From: Flectobacillus roseus
GTDB lineage: Bacteria; Bacteroidota; Bacteroidia; Cytophagales; Spirosomataceae
Assembly: GCF_030056665.1 (NCBI RefSeq)
Contig: NZ_JASHIG010000006.1
DNA length: 64,000 bases
Strand: one strand, 5' to 3'
Below the pieces are notes generated by a model. It was not told where the DNA came from and searched no databases. It was given only the letters and a program-made list of their open reading frames with translations. Shown here piece after piece: positions 9,067 through 17,877 of the stretch (position 1 is the first letter of the stretch; each line of letters starts with the position of its first letter). The translations under genes were made by a program, and so were the position numbers.

Positions 9067-9072
9067 CTAACG

Positions 9073-9696
9073 ATGCTCATTTTCCTCTGTACTACGATTA
9101 TTAGCTTTATGGGTTCGCTTCAGCCTGGACCGCTCAATATGTCGGTGGTACAATTAAGTTTGCACAATAACCCCAAAGGTGCGCTAAAAATGAATTTGGG
9201 AGGCTGTATTCCTGAGTTTGTTTATAGTTTATTGGCAGCGGAAGGGTTAGTGATTTTTCAGTACTATCCGTGGTTGTTGACCTATCTGCAATGGGGAGTG
9301 GTACCATTACTGTTAATATTGGCGTATTTTACATGGGTAAGTAAACCTCAAGTACATGCCGAAGATTTAGGGAAAACGCCCTCAAAAGCACATTTTTGGA
9401 AAGGCTTAATACTATCTATTTTCAATCCACAATTATTGCCGTTTTGGATGATTGTATTGATTAATTATCAAACTTTTTCTTGGCTAAAAGTTCAGACATA
9501 TTCTGATAAAATTGCCTTTGCAATTGGAGCATCATTCGGCGCTTTTTTGCTTAATTACTTTTACAGTCAACTGGCCTTAAAATACAAAGACCAAATTTTT
9601 GCAAAAATTCAACAAGAAACCGTCCAGAAATGGATGGCATATATTTTTATCATTATGGCTGTAGCACAGGGCGGGAAATTATTGAGTGAGCTGTGA
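9073..9696 (+). CDS. LysE family amino-acid exporter
   Basis: This is a 207-residue inner-membrane protein of the LysE/RhtB superfamily. The N-terminal signature is present (SFMGSLQPGPLNMSVVQLSL, matching the P-G-P motif), followed by the helix with GALKMNLGGCIPEFVYS. The remaining hydrophobic segments give about six membrane helices. These proteins export amino acids or other small metabolites by proton antiport; the substrate here is not predictable. The start follows directly after a direct-repeat copy. Confidence 0.82.
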   Translation: MLIFLCTTIISFMGSLQPGPLNMSVVQLSLHNNPKGALKMNLGGCIPEFVYSLLAAEGLVIFQYYPWLLTYLQWGVVPLLLILAYFTWVSKPQVHAEDLGKTPSKAHFWKGLILSIFNPQLLPFWMIVLINYQTFSWLKVQTYSDKIAFAIGASFGAFLLNYFYSQLALKYKDQIFAKIQQETVQKWMAYIFIIMAVAQGGKLLSEL

Positions 9697-10169
9697 AATG
9701 TTAATGGTGAATGATGAATTGTGAATTGTGAGTTGTGAGTTGTGAAAATAAAATACTAATTATCAGCACATTACACCTATACCCTTTGTAACTATTCACT
9801 AGACAAAAAACACTCTGTGCCTATGTGCCTGAACAACTGTTCACAAATAAACACTCTGTGCCTATGTGCCCGAGCAACTGTTCACTATACAAAAAAACAC
9901 TCTGTGCCTATGTGCCTGAGAAACTGTTCACTATACAAAAAAACACTTTGTGCCTTTGTGCCTGAGTAACTGTTCACTATACAAAAAATACTCTGTGCCT
10001 CTGTGCCTGAGTAACTGTTCACTTTTCAAAAAAACACTTTGTGCCTTTGTGCCTGAGTAACTGTTCACTATACAAAAAACACTCTGTGCCTATGTGCCTG
10101 AGTAACTGTTCACTATACAAAAAAACACTTTGTGCCTTTGTGCCCTAGCAACTGTTCACTATACAAAAA
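9697..10169. other. Intergenic region filled by a tandem repeat array
   Basis: After a short low-complexity stretch (variants of GTGAATTGTGAGTTGTGAG at about 9710-9745), the space up to the start codon at 10170 is almost entirely the tandem array described separately. No ORF is supported. Confidence 0.85.
9811..10169 (+). repeat. Eight tandem ~46-bp repeats ending at the ATP-grasp start codon
   Basis: Units begin at 9811, 9852, 9898, 9944, 9989, 10035, 10080 and 10126. They are 41-46 bases long. Each has the form CACT-CTGTGCCTATGTGCC (or CACTTTGTGCCTTTGTGCC), then TGAGTAACTGTTCACTATAC and a run of A. A degenerate half unit precedes the first. The last unit runs directly into ATG at 10170. 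Units differ by a few bases, with two main sequence types interspersed (types starting CACTCTG and CACTTTG), so the array is not a very recent expansion of one unit. There are no spacers, so this is not CRISPR. Confidence 0.95.
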
Positions 10170-11198
10170 ATGACTTCTAAAAAAACACAATGGCCATTAT
10201 GGCTTATAAAACTCTTTACTTACGAATATTGGACATGGTGGGCTTTTTATCTACCACTCATCCCCTATTGGCTTTATCAGGCTTTTCGAACAAAATCCTT
10301 GACTTTTTTTACCAATGCCGATCCATGCATTGACTATGGTGGTTTTTTTGGTGAATCCAAAATAGATATTCTAAAGCAAATTCCTGCGCAATATCTTCCT
10401 CAAACGGTTTTTATTACGCAAGGTTGTTCTTTTGAATTTGTGTTAGAACAAATCAAAACGCTGGAATATCCGCTTATTTGTAAGCCCAATGTAGGTGAAA
10501 GAGGTACAGAAGTAGAGAAAATTGCGGATGAAAAAGCGCTCAAAAACTATTTTGATAGCCATCCTATCGACTTTATCATCCAAGAATATATCGACTATGA
10601 TATTGAGCTGGGGGTGTTGTATTATCGCCTTCCAAACGAGGAACAGGGTTATGTGAGTTCTGTCGTAAAAAAAGAATTTTTGTCGGTGATTGGGGACGGA
10701 ACATCAAGTATCGAAACCTTAATGAAACAAAGTACTCGTGCACGTTTTCAGTTGGAAAATATGAAAAAGCGTTTGGGTATGGATTTTTATAAAATTCCAC
10801 AGCGTCATGAGCGAATTTTATTAGAACCTATTGGAAACCACTGCAGAGGCACTAAATTCCTGAATGGCAATGAATTAATCAATGAACAATTACATGAAGT
10901 TTTTAATAAAATTGCCAAACCTATCGAGGGCTTTCATTACGGCAGATTCGACATGCGTGTGCGCTCGATTCAGGATTTGTACAAAGGGCAATATATTCGA
11001 GTAATGGAACTTAACGGCGTAAGTGCCGAACCTGGGCATATCTACGACCCAGAATATAAACTTTTGAAGGCTTACAAGGATTTGGCCTATCATTGGCGCA
11101 TCATTGCGAATATTTCTATCCAACAGCAAAAACTAGGAATCAAACCCGTTCCGACCAAGGTGTTATGGAAAGTTATCAAACAACACTTCGGGAAGTGA
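10170..11198 (+). CDS. ATP-grasp domain protein (D-Ala-D-Ala ligase-like fold)
   Basis: This is a 342-residue protein with an ATP-grasp core: YPLICKPNVGERGTEVEKI fits the lysine-bearing strand and loop, FIIQEYIDYDIELGVLYY the next strand, and MELNGVSAEPGHIYDP near residue 290 the metal-binding N-x-E type end motif. An N-terminal aromatic, hydrophobic segment (WTWWAFYLPLIPYWLYQAF) could be membrane-associated. ATP-grasp enzymes activate carboxylates as acyl phosphates and join them to amines; substrates here are unknown. The tandem repeat array abuts the start codon, so expression may depend on the array. No partner gene follows. Confidence 0.75.
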   Translation: MTSKKTQWPLWLIKLFTYEYWTWWAFYLPLIPYWLYQAFRTKSLTFFTNADPCIDYGGFFGESKIDILKQIPAQYLPQTVFITQGCSFEFVLEQIKTLEYPLICKPNVGERGTEVEKIADEKALKNYFDSHPIDFIIQEYIDYDIELGVLYYRLPNEEQGYVSSVVKKEFLSVIGDGTSSIETLMKQSTRARFQLENMKKRLGMDFYKIPQRHERILLEPIGNHCRGTKFLNGNELINEQLHEVFNKIAKPIEGFHYGRFDMRVRSIQDLYKGQYIRVMELNGVSAEPGHIYDPEYKLLKAYKDLAYHWRIIANISIQQQKLGIKPVPTKVLWKVIKQHFGK

Positions 11199-11550
11199 TG
11201 AGGAGGGAGTTATCTATTGAGTGAATGAGTGATTATTCTTATAATCACTCCCCAAAAATATCGTTTAAGTCTTCACAAATAACAGGAAAAATTATAATAA
11301 TATGTCTGTGAACTAATGACAAAACGAGAAAGTGTTATTCAGGTGTTTGGACTTTTTCACTGAATTTTGCAAAAACAGTTTCAAACTGTTAAAAAAATGA
11401 GTCCAAGACTAAGTCTTGAACTAGAAAACTAAATTTTGCCCAGTAATTAGGTCTGCGAGATATAACTACTATATACCCTTGACTATGAAGCTATTCTAAT
11501 AACGAATACACTGTTTCCTAATAACTTCTTTATACCTGAGAGAAGAGTAT
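11199..11550. other. Convergent intergenic region with MITE-like element
   Basis: The region lies between the 3' ends of the ATP-grasp gene and the NRDE gene. It holds a GAATGAGTGATTA tract near 11221 and the repeat element copy at 11311-11450. Nothing coding was seen. Confidence 0.7.
11311..11450. mobile_element. MITE-like element, copy 1
   Basis: A ~140-base non-coding element matching copies at 13.72 and 35.61 kb. It has ends resembling CTAATTACTGGACAAAA in inverted orientation (the left end has lost four bases). Inside are an AACAGTTT-type palindrome and a GTCCAAGAC-TAA-GTCTTGAAC hairpin. It has no ORF of its own, as expected for a non-autonomous element. Confidence 0.65.
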
Positions 11551-12237
11551 TTACACAAAATCTACATATTGATACTGTACCTCGTTTGCTTGTTTGACCA
11601 CTTGCATAATACATTGGGTCATCAGAGTATTATTTCGGTTCATGCGCATATCATTTTGAATATCGCCATTACCTCCATTTTGATGAAAATCTAATAGCAC
11701 ATCTGCACTTATCCCTGCGGGATATTGATGTAATAATTGCTCAAACCATTGTTCTCTTTCATGGCGTATCTGGGCATTATACAGCGTTGCCGACGACCAA
11801 ATATGAGACATTTGTGCATCTTTTTCTGCAACAAATAATTGATGACCATCCCATCTGATTTCGGTAAGGACAAGTTTACTTTGATGTTCTATCACTATCA
11901 ACGTAAAGTTTTCGATACCTTCAAAAAGGAAATCTTCTAAAAAAGCATTAAGATTTTGTTTTTCGAAAAAGGCAGGAATAATCGTCCCTCTGCTTTGTCG
12001 GTAAGGAGGTTGGTGCTTATGATTTTCGAACGCACCATTCAATAAACATAAAGTAAAATTGTCGGAAGTAGCAATCCACGTACCACCTGCAAGAGCATCT
12101 TTAGGCATAAAGACGTCTGTATTTCCGATTTGATATGCTTGTGGCGGTATAGCTTTAGGACGGGCAGTTGCCTCGTCTCGGTTGTTAGTCAAGATAAAAT
12201 TTTGTTCCCCTTTCGGCACAAATGTCAAAACGCACAT
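11551..12237 (-). CDS. NRDE family protein (TANGO2-like)
   Basis: The family motif NNRDE is present (NFILTNNRDEATARPKAIP), with GGTWIA following at the expected distance and a distal MTQCIM block near the C-terminus. TANGO2/NRDE proteins begin Met-Cys, the Cys being a candidate N-terminal nucleophile. I therefore choose the Met at 12237 (MCVLTF) over the Met at 12273, which would add a 12-residue tail that does not fit. The cellular role in bacteria is unclear; eukaryotic members affect Golgi organisation and haem or lipid metabolism. A DinB gene lies directly upstream, giving a compact two-gene minus-strand unit. Confidence 0.85.
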   Translation of the reverse strand: MCVLTFVPKGEQNFILTNNRDEATARPKAIPPQAYQIGNTDVFMPKDALAGGTWIATSDNFTLCLLNGAFENHKHQPPYRQSRGTIIPAFFEKQNLNAFLEDFLFEGIENFTLIVIEHQSKLVLTEIRWDGHQLFVAEKDAQMSHIWSSATLYNAQIRHEREQWFEQLLHQYPAGISADVLLDFHQNGGNGDIQNDMRMNRNNTLMTQCIMQVVKQANEVQYQYVDFV

Positions 12238-12293
12238 GGTTGTAATTGTAGCTTTAGGCGATGGGCAATTCAATAGCCCTAAGCCTCTGAAAC

Positions 12294-12806
12294 TTATTTT
12301 TCTTTAAAACGGATAGTTGAATAGGCAACACCAAAGTTTTCAGGAATTTCGATCATTGGAAAAGCCTCATTCAAACCAATTTTGATAATCGCCAAATGAT
12401 GAATGGTATGCTCGATAAGATATACCAACTCACGATTAAAACTGGTAGGCATCTCCAAAAGTTCCTCTCCATCATAACTAGTAGCCAAAGACAATACTTT
12501 ATCTTCCTCCCAGAAAGTAAGTTTGCCAATAATAGCCCCTAGCACCTGCAAGGTAAAGTATCTATCCGTCTCAATTTGAGCTTTTCTTTCACGGTTATCA
12601 TAGTTGACTGTACCAGAGATATAGCCTTTGAGCAAGCACTGATAAAACTCTACTATATGGCGCACATGCTGCCCTATAGAGTTATCATGAAGTTGTTTGA
12701 GAGGTTTTTTATATTGTTCATCACTCATCTGACCAAGCAAGTCGGTAAGTTGCGTAAGAACTTCTACGTTTGTTTGTGGTAACATTTTTAATAGTTCAAT
12801 GACCAT
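12294..12806 (-). CDS. DinB family protein
   Basis: This is a 170-residue DinB-fold protein. Putative metal-binding histidines are in SIGQHVRHIVEFYQCLL (around residues 48-51) and IEHTIHHLAIIKIG (around 132-137). It ends 56 bases before the NRDE start on the same strand, so the two are probably co-transcribed; I recall the same pairing from other Bacteroidota. Reaction unknown. Confidence 0.82.
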   Translation of the reverse strand: MVIELLKMLPQTNVEVLTQLTDLLGQMSDEQYKKPLKQLHDNSIGQHVRHIVEFYQCLLKGYISGTVNYDNRERKAQIETDRYFTLQVLGAIIGKLTFWEEDKVLSLATSYDGEELLEMPTSFNRELVYLIEHTIHHLAIIKIGLNEAFPMIEIPENFGVAYSTIRFKEK

Positions 12807-12839
12807 ACAGGTCGTCTAATTAATCAATTTATCTTTAAA

Positions 12840-12975
12840 AAGGGATAAGGTAATAAGGCAACAGGCACAAAGTGTTTAACCAAATTAGTAAAAACTCTTT
12901 CCTGAAATACACTTTGTGCCTTTGTGCCCGTTGCCTTTGACCCTAATACCTTTTTGCCTAATGCCTCTTTGCCTA
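12840..12975. repeat. Inverted pair of GGCACAAAG repeats
   Basis: GGCAACAGGCACAAAGTGT near 12857 is mirrored by ACACTTTGTGCCTTTGTGCC near 12908, followed by repeated variants of AATGCCTTTTTGCC. The motif is the same as the core of the 9.8-10.17 kb tandem units and of single copies near 8.86 and 21.98 kb. It occupies the gap between the DinB start and the YceI gene end. Confidence 0.7.
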
Positions 12976-12986
12976 TCCCCTCAAAA

Positions 12987-13532
12987 TTACTTCTTCACAT
13001 TCAATACAATCGAAACTTCTACATTGTCGCTCATACCAATCGTTCCGCCGCCTACTTGCCAATCTCTACGATTAATGGTAGTTGAGCCTTTAAAGATAGC
13101 GTTTTCTCCTTCATTGATAAAAGAAAATGGAAGTCGGATATTTTTAGTAATCCCTTTCATCGTCAAAGCAAAAGTACCGATAAACCCCTCTCCGTTAGCT
13201 TCTATTTTGAGTGACTTCATCGTAATAGTCGGGTATTTTGCTACTTCAAAAAAGCCTTCTTTTTCTTTCAAATGCCTATTTCTCAAACTATTGTCGGTAT
13301 CAATAGTTTGAGCTTCTACCGAGCCATAGATAACAGATTGAGCCAGATGTTCGGGGTCAAAATGGACAGTACCCTGAAACCCAGACAGTTTTCCAATTAC
13401 TTCAGCGCCAAGCATTTTGATTTTGAAGGTAACATTAGAACTTACAGGATGCCATACTTGCGAATAGCCTGCACCAATACTCATCCAAAAAACAGAAAGA
13501 TAAACGAACAAACGAATCTTAGAAGAAATCAT
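12987..13532 (-). CDS. YceI-like secreted lipid-binding protein
   Basis: This is a 181-residue protein with an N-terminal signal peptide (IRLFVYLSVFWMSIGAGYSQ) followed by a YceI-type lipocalin-like barrel. Typical features are VTFKIKMLGAEVIGKLSGFQG near the start of the mature protein, then DNSLRNRHLKEKEGFFEVAK and YPTITMKS. YceI proteins bind polyisoprenoid chains in a long hydrophobic tunnel and act in the periplasm. A neighbouring cytochrome b561, often linked to YceI in Proteobacteria, is absent here. Confidence 0.88.
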   Translation of the reverse strand: MISSKIRLFVYLSVFWMSIGAGYSQVWHPVSSNVTFKIKMLGAEVIGKLSGFQGTVHFDPEHLAQSVIYGSVEAQTIDTDNSLRNRHLKEKEGFFEVAKYPTITMKSLKIEANGEGFIGTFALTMKGITKNIRLPFSFINEGENAIFKGSTTINRRDWQVGGGTIGMSDNVEVSIVLNVKK

Positions 13533-13965
13533 AGTCGTGATTGGGCTTAAAATACACTACAAGTTAATGAAGAATAACGAGAGTTGTATGCAAATAAAGC
13601 ATGAAGGAGTTTTCTGATTGAGGATTTGGGATATTGTACTGGGGATTTTTTCTCATTTTTAAATACAAATCATACCGAATTAAGTGGTTTAGTGATTGAA
13701 TAACAGATATATTATTAACCTGATTACTGGACAAAATGAAAAAGGGGTACTCAGATGTTTGGACTTCGTCACTTAAGGTTATTAATACAGTTTAAAACTG
13801 TCTAAAAAAGTAAGTCCAAGACTTCGTCTTGGACTAGAAACTTCAATTTTGTCCTGTAATCAGACTATTAACCAATAACTACTTTTTACCTATTAGTCAA
13901 AAAGTAGGCTATACTTCCGAAATCCAATATCAGAAATCCGAAATAAATGAGGTGAAATAATTTAC
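13533..13965. other. Intergenic region with MITE-like element
   Basis: This gap holds the promoter region of the YceI gene and the element copy at 13721-13862. No coding region is supported in the rest. Confidence 0.7.
13721..13862. mobile_element. MITE-like element, copy 2, with possible target-site duplication
   Basis: Terminal inverted repeats TGATTACTGGACAAAAT and its mirror (ATTTTGTCCTGTAATCA) bound about 142 bases. The core hairpin is GTCCAAGAC-TTC-GTCTTGGAC, a perfect 9-bp stem. The direct repeat TATTAACC lies just outside both ends (13713-13720 and 13866-13873), as expected for a target-site duplication. Confidence 0.75.
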
Positions 13966-15078
13966 TCAATGCAAAGACGGAACTCCTTGGCTAGTAGCAA
14001 CTGCAATTTTTGAATCAGCGGTACCATAATACAAAAACCATTGATTTTTTAAAAAGACCATGCCTTCCACAAAACATACATTATTCACCTGACCTGTCAT
14101 TTCATAAGGCTTGTTTGGTGTCATAAAGTATTTTTTAGAACGGTCTTTCAATACAGCTGGATTACTTGCATCAAATAAAGCCTGACCTGCGCTATAAGTC
14201 ATATCTGGCAAAGATTTATCCCCAGTTTGACCATTGTTGGCGCTATTATAAAGTAGAACAATACCTTTTGTAGTAAACAAAGCATAAGGTCCGGGCTCCA
14301 CTAATTTGCTATCAAAATAGCCTTTTCTTGGTTTCAGTACAGATACTAATTGCCCTTTAGCATCTTCGACTGGCGTCCAATTGAGTAAGTCTGTAGACGT
14401 TGCCATAAACAAATCGGTATCGCCCCAATACATCCAATATTTACCATTGATTTTCTTAGCCATCATTTTATCACCTACTCTATCTACCACAATCGCCCCC
14501 GACTTCGACCATGTATTATGATGTTTGGGGGCTTTGAAAACGAGTCCGTGCTTAGTCCATTTGCGCAAATCTTTCGAAGTTGCCAACATTAGTCTGGCTG
14601 TTTTACCATCATAAGAAGTGTAAGTCATGATATATTGCCCTTGAGCACTTTCGACAATACGAGGGTCTTCGCAACCGCCTTCCCATTCTAGGGATTTTTG
14701 GGCATCATTTTCAGGATAAAAAATAGGTTTTGGTTCTTTTTTAAAATGTAAACCATCGGTAGAAATAGCTAATCCTAAACGAGAAGTTCCTGCAAATTTA
14801 CCAATTTTATCTTCGGCACGATATACCAAATATACCTTACCATCACGCACCACGGCGGCAGGGTTAAATACGTCTTTTTCTTCCCATTTGACCTCTTTTT
14901 TTAGAATTGGGCAAGTAAAAACTTGTTTATTGGAAGGCGTCAAAACTGGATTTACGGCATCGACTTTGGTAAATGGCGAAAATTGCCAATTGGGAGTATC
15001 AGTAAGATGGCTTATAAAACTACTTAAACCTACACCAGCCAAGAGGGCAAGCGATGCCAAACTTATAGTATTTTTCAT
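13966..15078 (-). CDS. Secreted glycoside hydrolase/phosphorylase, GH130-like
   Basis: This protein is ~370 residues from the Met at 15078, which starts a clear signal peptide (KNTISLASLALLAGVGLSSF); a longer start at 15150 would bury it. The mature part is a five-bladed-propeller enzyme: VFNPAAVVRDGKVYLVYRAED and WEGGCEDPRIVE are the conserved blocks of GH130, with TWSKSGAIVVD and KLVEPGPYALF later. GH130 enzymes are mostly mannoside phosphorylases or hydrolases; a periplasmic location argues for hydrolysis, since phosphate-dependent lysis is usually intracellular. No polysaccharide-utilisation genes are adjacent. Confidence 0.78.
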   Translation of the reverse strand: MKNTISLASLALLAGVGLSSFISHLTDTPNWQFSPFTKVDAVNPVLTPSNKQVFTCPILKKEVKWEEKDVFNPAAVVRDGKVYLVYRAEDKIGKFAGTSRLGLAISTDGLHFKKEPKPIFYPENDAQKSLEWEGGCEDPRIVESAQGQYIMTYTSYDGKTARLMLATSKDLRKWTKHGLVFKAPKHHNTWSKSGAIVVDRVGDKMMAKKINGKYWMYWGDTDLFMATSTDLLNWTPVEDAKGQLVSVLKPRKGYFDSKLVEPGPYALFTTKGIVLLYNSANNGQTGDKSLPDMTYSAGQALFDASNPAVLKDRSKKYFMTPNKPYEMTGQVNNVCFVEGMVFLKNQWFLYYGTADSKIAVATSQGVPSLH

Positions 15079-15196
15079 AGAAAAGGGGATTTGAGGAATT
15101 GAATTAGAAACGAAATTTACAACAATGCCTCTATAAAACAATAAGCCCACCCCTACAGGGCAGGCTTATGCAATTTTCGAGCTTACTGAAATATGA

Positions 15197-16108
15197 TTAT
15201 TTAGCTAGCTTACGATATTGGTCAGAATTGAGAGGATCTAGTGACGACAGTAAAGCACTTACTTTTTTACGTTCTTCACTTGGAGCATCAGTATAAATAT
15301 TGATTAACTCTGGCGATTTTGCCTCAAAAATCAAACGGCTGAGCAATTGCCCAGGTTTATTGGCATTGGCCTGCTTGATCGTATTAAGATAAGTCGTAAT
15401 TTGTTTACGAGCCTCAACTGGGTTGGTGCCAAAATTGTCCAAAGCCAAGCGATGATAATTATAATATCCTTCACGAATGGGAAGCAGTTGCTGATTTAGC
15501 AGATTCTCGGCTAAAAAATAGCGACTTCTTACATCAGTTGAAGGTGCCCACGAGCCACCTGCATTTTGTGCAAGGTTTACGACATTAAGCAATTTTTGAG
15601 CATATTTATCACCGCCAAATTTGCTAAATGTATCATAATCAAAAGTCAAAGCAACATACGAATAGAAAGCCAAAAGATGCGTCAGATTATCGGTATAGTT
15701 GTTGTCGTTGTAATACAAAGGCGTTCCTGACAAATATTTAAAGTTAAAACTTTTGTCAATGTAATTTAGAATTACAGTTTCGTAGGTGGTGCCATACACT
15801 GGGCGTATTACTTGAAAACGAGCATTTGCCTCATAATCACCACTGGCACTAGCACGAGTGATAATGATATTGAGCGAACACTTGATTTTTTCTTCAGGTA
15901 AAAAATTATCATTCGTCCAGCGACGGTTATTCATAAATTCCTGAAGTACCGATTGGATTTCGTTGTATATCTGTGTAGCACCACGTTGCTCATTGACTTG
16001 AATCTGATCGGTGTTAATAGACACTGTACAACTCAATTCTTGGGCGTACGTAGCCTGACTCAACATCCCCAACAGTCCTATCAATGCTATTTTTAGTAAT
16101 GATTTCAT
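15197..16108 (-). CDS. porD: DUF4835 family protein (PorD-like, type IX secretion)
   Basis: This is a 303-residue protein with signal peptide (KSLLKIALIGLLGMLSQATYAQ) and the DUF4835 pattern: ELSCTVSINTDQIQ, then RRWTNDNFLPEEKIKCSLNI, RPVYGTTYETVILNYID and FYSYVALTFDYDTFSKFGGD. DUF4835 proteins are linked to the type IX secretion/gliding system and annotated PorD in some genomes. It lies just downstream of coaBC (35 bases), in the order bamD - rpoZ - coaBC - DUF4835, which is conserved across Bacteroidota. The precise role in secretion is not known; the gene name is given with moderate confidence. Confidence 0.8.
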   Translation of the reverse strand: MKSLLKIALIGLLGMLSQATYAQELSCTVSINTDQIQVNEQRGATQIYNEIQSVLQEFMNNRRWTNDNFLPEEKIKCSLNIIITRASASGDYEANARFQVIRPVYGTTYETVILNYIDKSFNFKYLSGTPLYYNDNNYTDNLTHLLAFYSYVALTFDYDTFSKFGGDKYAQKLLNVVNLAQNAGGSWAPSTDVRSRYFLAENLLNQQLLPIREGYYNYHRLALDNFGTNPVEARKQITTYLNTIKQANANKPGQLLSRLIFEAKSPELINIYTDAPSEERKKVSALLSSLDPLNSDQYRKLAK

Positions 16109-16143
16109 AAATACGTTATTCGTTTATACGGTAAAAATGATCT

Positions 16144-17346
16144 CTACAAACTCAATTGCTGAATTGCATTCACGATGTCGGAGGCAACATCCGTTTTGCT
16201 TTTGAGACTAAATTCATGCAAAGTCCCATCTTTGGTAATAATGGTTACTTGGTTGGTATCATGACCAAAACCTGCTCCTTTATTTTGTAAAGAATTTAAT
16301 ACAATCATATCCAAATTCTTAGATTTGAGCTTCCCGATGGCATTTTCCATCTCATTGTCGGTTTCGAGGGCGAAACCAACCAAAATTTGATGCTCTTGCT
16401 TTTCAGCACCTAATGTTTTGGCAATATCTATGGTTTTAGCCAATTCAATATTAAACGTAGCTTCCTTCTTTTTTATTTTTTTATCTGCTACCGTTGCAGG
16501 AGTATAATCTGCTACTGCGGCTGCCAAGACAATAATATCCGCATCATAAAAATGCGTTTGTGTAGCTTCAAACATTTGTTGCGCCGAGCGCACTTTTACC
16601 AAATGAATATGGGTATCTGGCAATGGCTGATTGGTAGGGCCACTCACCAAAATCACCTCTGCTCCAGCTTTAGCAAACTGATTGGCAATGGCATATCCCA
16701 TTTTACCAGTAGAGTGATTACTAATATAGCGAACAGGGTCAATATCTTCCTGCGTAGGACCTGCGGTAATTAATACCTTTTTTTGTGCCAAACTTGGTTG
16801 ATACGCAAAAAATTTCTTCAAATGTTCCAGCAATTGCTCAGGTTCTGCCATTCGACCTTCGCCTACCAAACCTGAAGCTAGCTCTCCAAAACCTGCTTGA
16901 ATGATGGTATTGCCATATTCTTGGAGTTTTTCAAGATTATGTAAAGTACTTGGATGCTGATACATATCCAAGTCCATCGCAGGTGCAAAATACACGGGAC
17001 ATTTCGCTGACAGATATACAGCCGTCAACAAATCATCACAGATACCATTGGCACATTTAGACAAAGTATGTGCTGTAGCAGGCGCAATCAGCATTACGTC
17101 GGCCCACAAACCCAAATCCACGTGATTGTTCCATACCCCCGTTGAGTCTTTGATAAATTCTGAAACAGCGGGATTTTTCGAGAGTGTTGCCAGTGTGAGG
17201 GGCGTAATAAATTCTTTAGCCGCCTGAGTCATCACTATTTTTACCTCTGCTCCTTCTTTTACCAAAAGTCTAGTCAAAAAAGCAATTTTATAGGCCGCAA
17301 TACTACCCGAAACCCCCAAAAGGATTTTTTTATTATTGAGTATCAT
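16144..17346 (-). CDS. coaBC: Bifunctional phosphopantothenoylcysteine decarboxylase / phosphopantothenate-cysteine ligase
   Basis: CoaBC carries out the second and third steps of coenzyme A synthesis from pantothenate. The N-terminal flavoprotein (residues ~1-185) has GVSGSIAAYK, the catalytic His in NNHVDLGLW, and APAMDLDMYQHPS. The C-terminal ligase (from ~190) has ITAGPTQEDIDPVRYISN and STGKMGYA, the lysine-rich KIKKKEA, and NKGAGFG. Length of 400 is normal. A terminator between rpoZ and coaBC suggests that coaBC has its own promoter. Confidence 0.95.
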   Translation of the reverse strand: MILNNKKILLGVSGSIAAYKIAFLTRLLVKEGAEVKIVMTQAAKEFITPLTLATLSKNPAVSEFIKDSTGVWNNHVDLGLWADVMLIAPATAHTLSKCANGICDDLLTAVYLSAKCPVYFAPAMDLDMYQHPSTLHNLEKLQEYGNTIIQAGFGELASGLVGEGRMAEPEQLLEHLKKFFAYQPSLAQKKVLITAGPTQEDIDPVRYISNHSTGKMGYAIANQFAKAGAEVILVSGPTNQPLPDTHIHLVKVRSAQQMFEATQTHFYDADIIVLAAAVADYTPATVADKKIKKKEATFNIELAKTIDIAKTLGAEKQEHQILVGFALETDNEMENAIGKLKSKNLDMIVLNSLQNKGAGFGHDTNQVTIITKDGTLHEFSLKSKTDVASDIVNAIQQLSL

Positions 17347-17396
17347 TTGAGATTCTTTAGAGAATTGTTGTTTTCGAAAGCAATTTACAACAAAAT

Positions 17397-17436
17397 AAAA
17401 GGGTCAGATGCAATACATCTGACCCTTTTAAGAAAA
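17397..17436 (-). terminator. Terminator between rpoZ and coaBC
   Basis: A perfect 14-bp stem (AAAAGGGTCAGATG at 17397-17410 and its complement at 17416-17429) with a 5-base loop. On the minus strand it is followed by TTTATTTTGTTG. It lies 44 bases downstream of the rpoZ stop. Confidence 0.8.
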
Positions 17437-17479
17437 ATATTGTTATCGAAACAAGACTTCAAAGTCGTTGCTGTCAATC

Positions 17480-17803
17480 TTATTCTTCAGTTTGGCTAGT
17501 TTGACCAGGAAGACGGAAAGTAAATTTGTCTTCTGTAAACTCGTCGATAGCTAAAGATGTTGGCTTTGGCAATCTCTCATAAAACTTAGAAATTTCGATT
17601 TGCTCACGGTTTTCGAAAATCTCTTCCAAGTTGTCTACTGAAGAAGCAAAATCCGCCAATTTAGCGTTCAATTCTTCTTTAGTTTTGAGGGCAATTTGTC
17701 TAGCACGTTTTGAGATAATTGCTACTGCCTCATAAGTGTTACCACCTGCTTTAATTGCAAGTTTATCTACATCTCTAGTGATGATTGATGGATTGGTTGC
17801 CAT
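17480..17803 (-). CDS. rpoZ: RNA polymerase omega subunit (Rpb6-type)
   Basis: This is a 107-residue protein of the Rpb6/omega fold found in Bacteroidota. The core is NTYEAVAIISKRARQIALK, the conserved segment that packs against the beta' subunit. The acidic C-terminus is typical. It lies 74 bases downstream of bamD in the conserved bamD-rpoZ-coaBC block. It is a structural and assembly subunit of RNA polymerase. Confidence 0.9.
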   Translation of the reverse strand: MATNPSIITRDVDKLAIKAGGNTYEAVAIISKRARQIALKTKEELNAKLADFASSVDNLEEIFENREQIEISKFYERLPKPTSLAIDEFTEDKFTFRLPGQTSQTEE

Positions 17804-17877
17804 ATTATTGATGCTATTTTAATTCTGACTGAATTGAACAATATATTAACTCTCGTTCCCAATAAAGGGTTCAAAAA

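Larger units (their letters stand above)
8732..9072. other. Divergent intergenic region rich in short repeats
   Basis: The region lies between priA (minus) and the LysE gene (plus), so it must hold promoters for both. It contains a GGCACAAAGGCACAAAGTG motif near 8862, a GAGACGCAAT palindrome at 8913-8940, and two direct copies of TTCACTCATTCAAAATTCAC at 8961 and 9041, the second ending just before the LysE start codon. No gene was found. Confidence 0.7.

Noticed and set aside
9811..10169. CRISPR array
   Set aside because: The units are contiguous with no spacers, and no cas gene is present. It is a simple tandem repeat.
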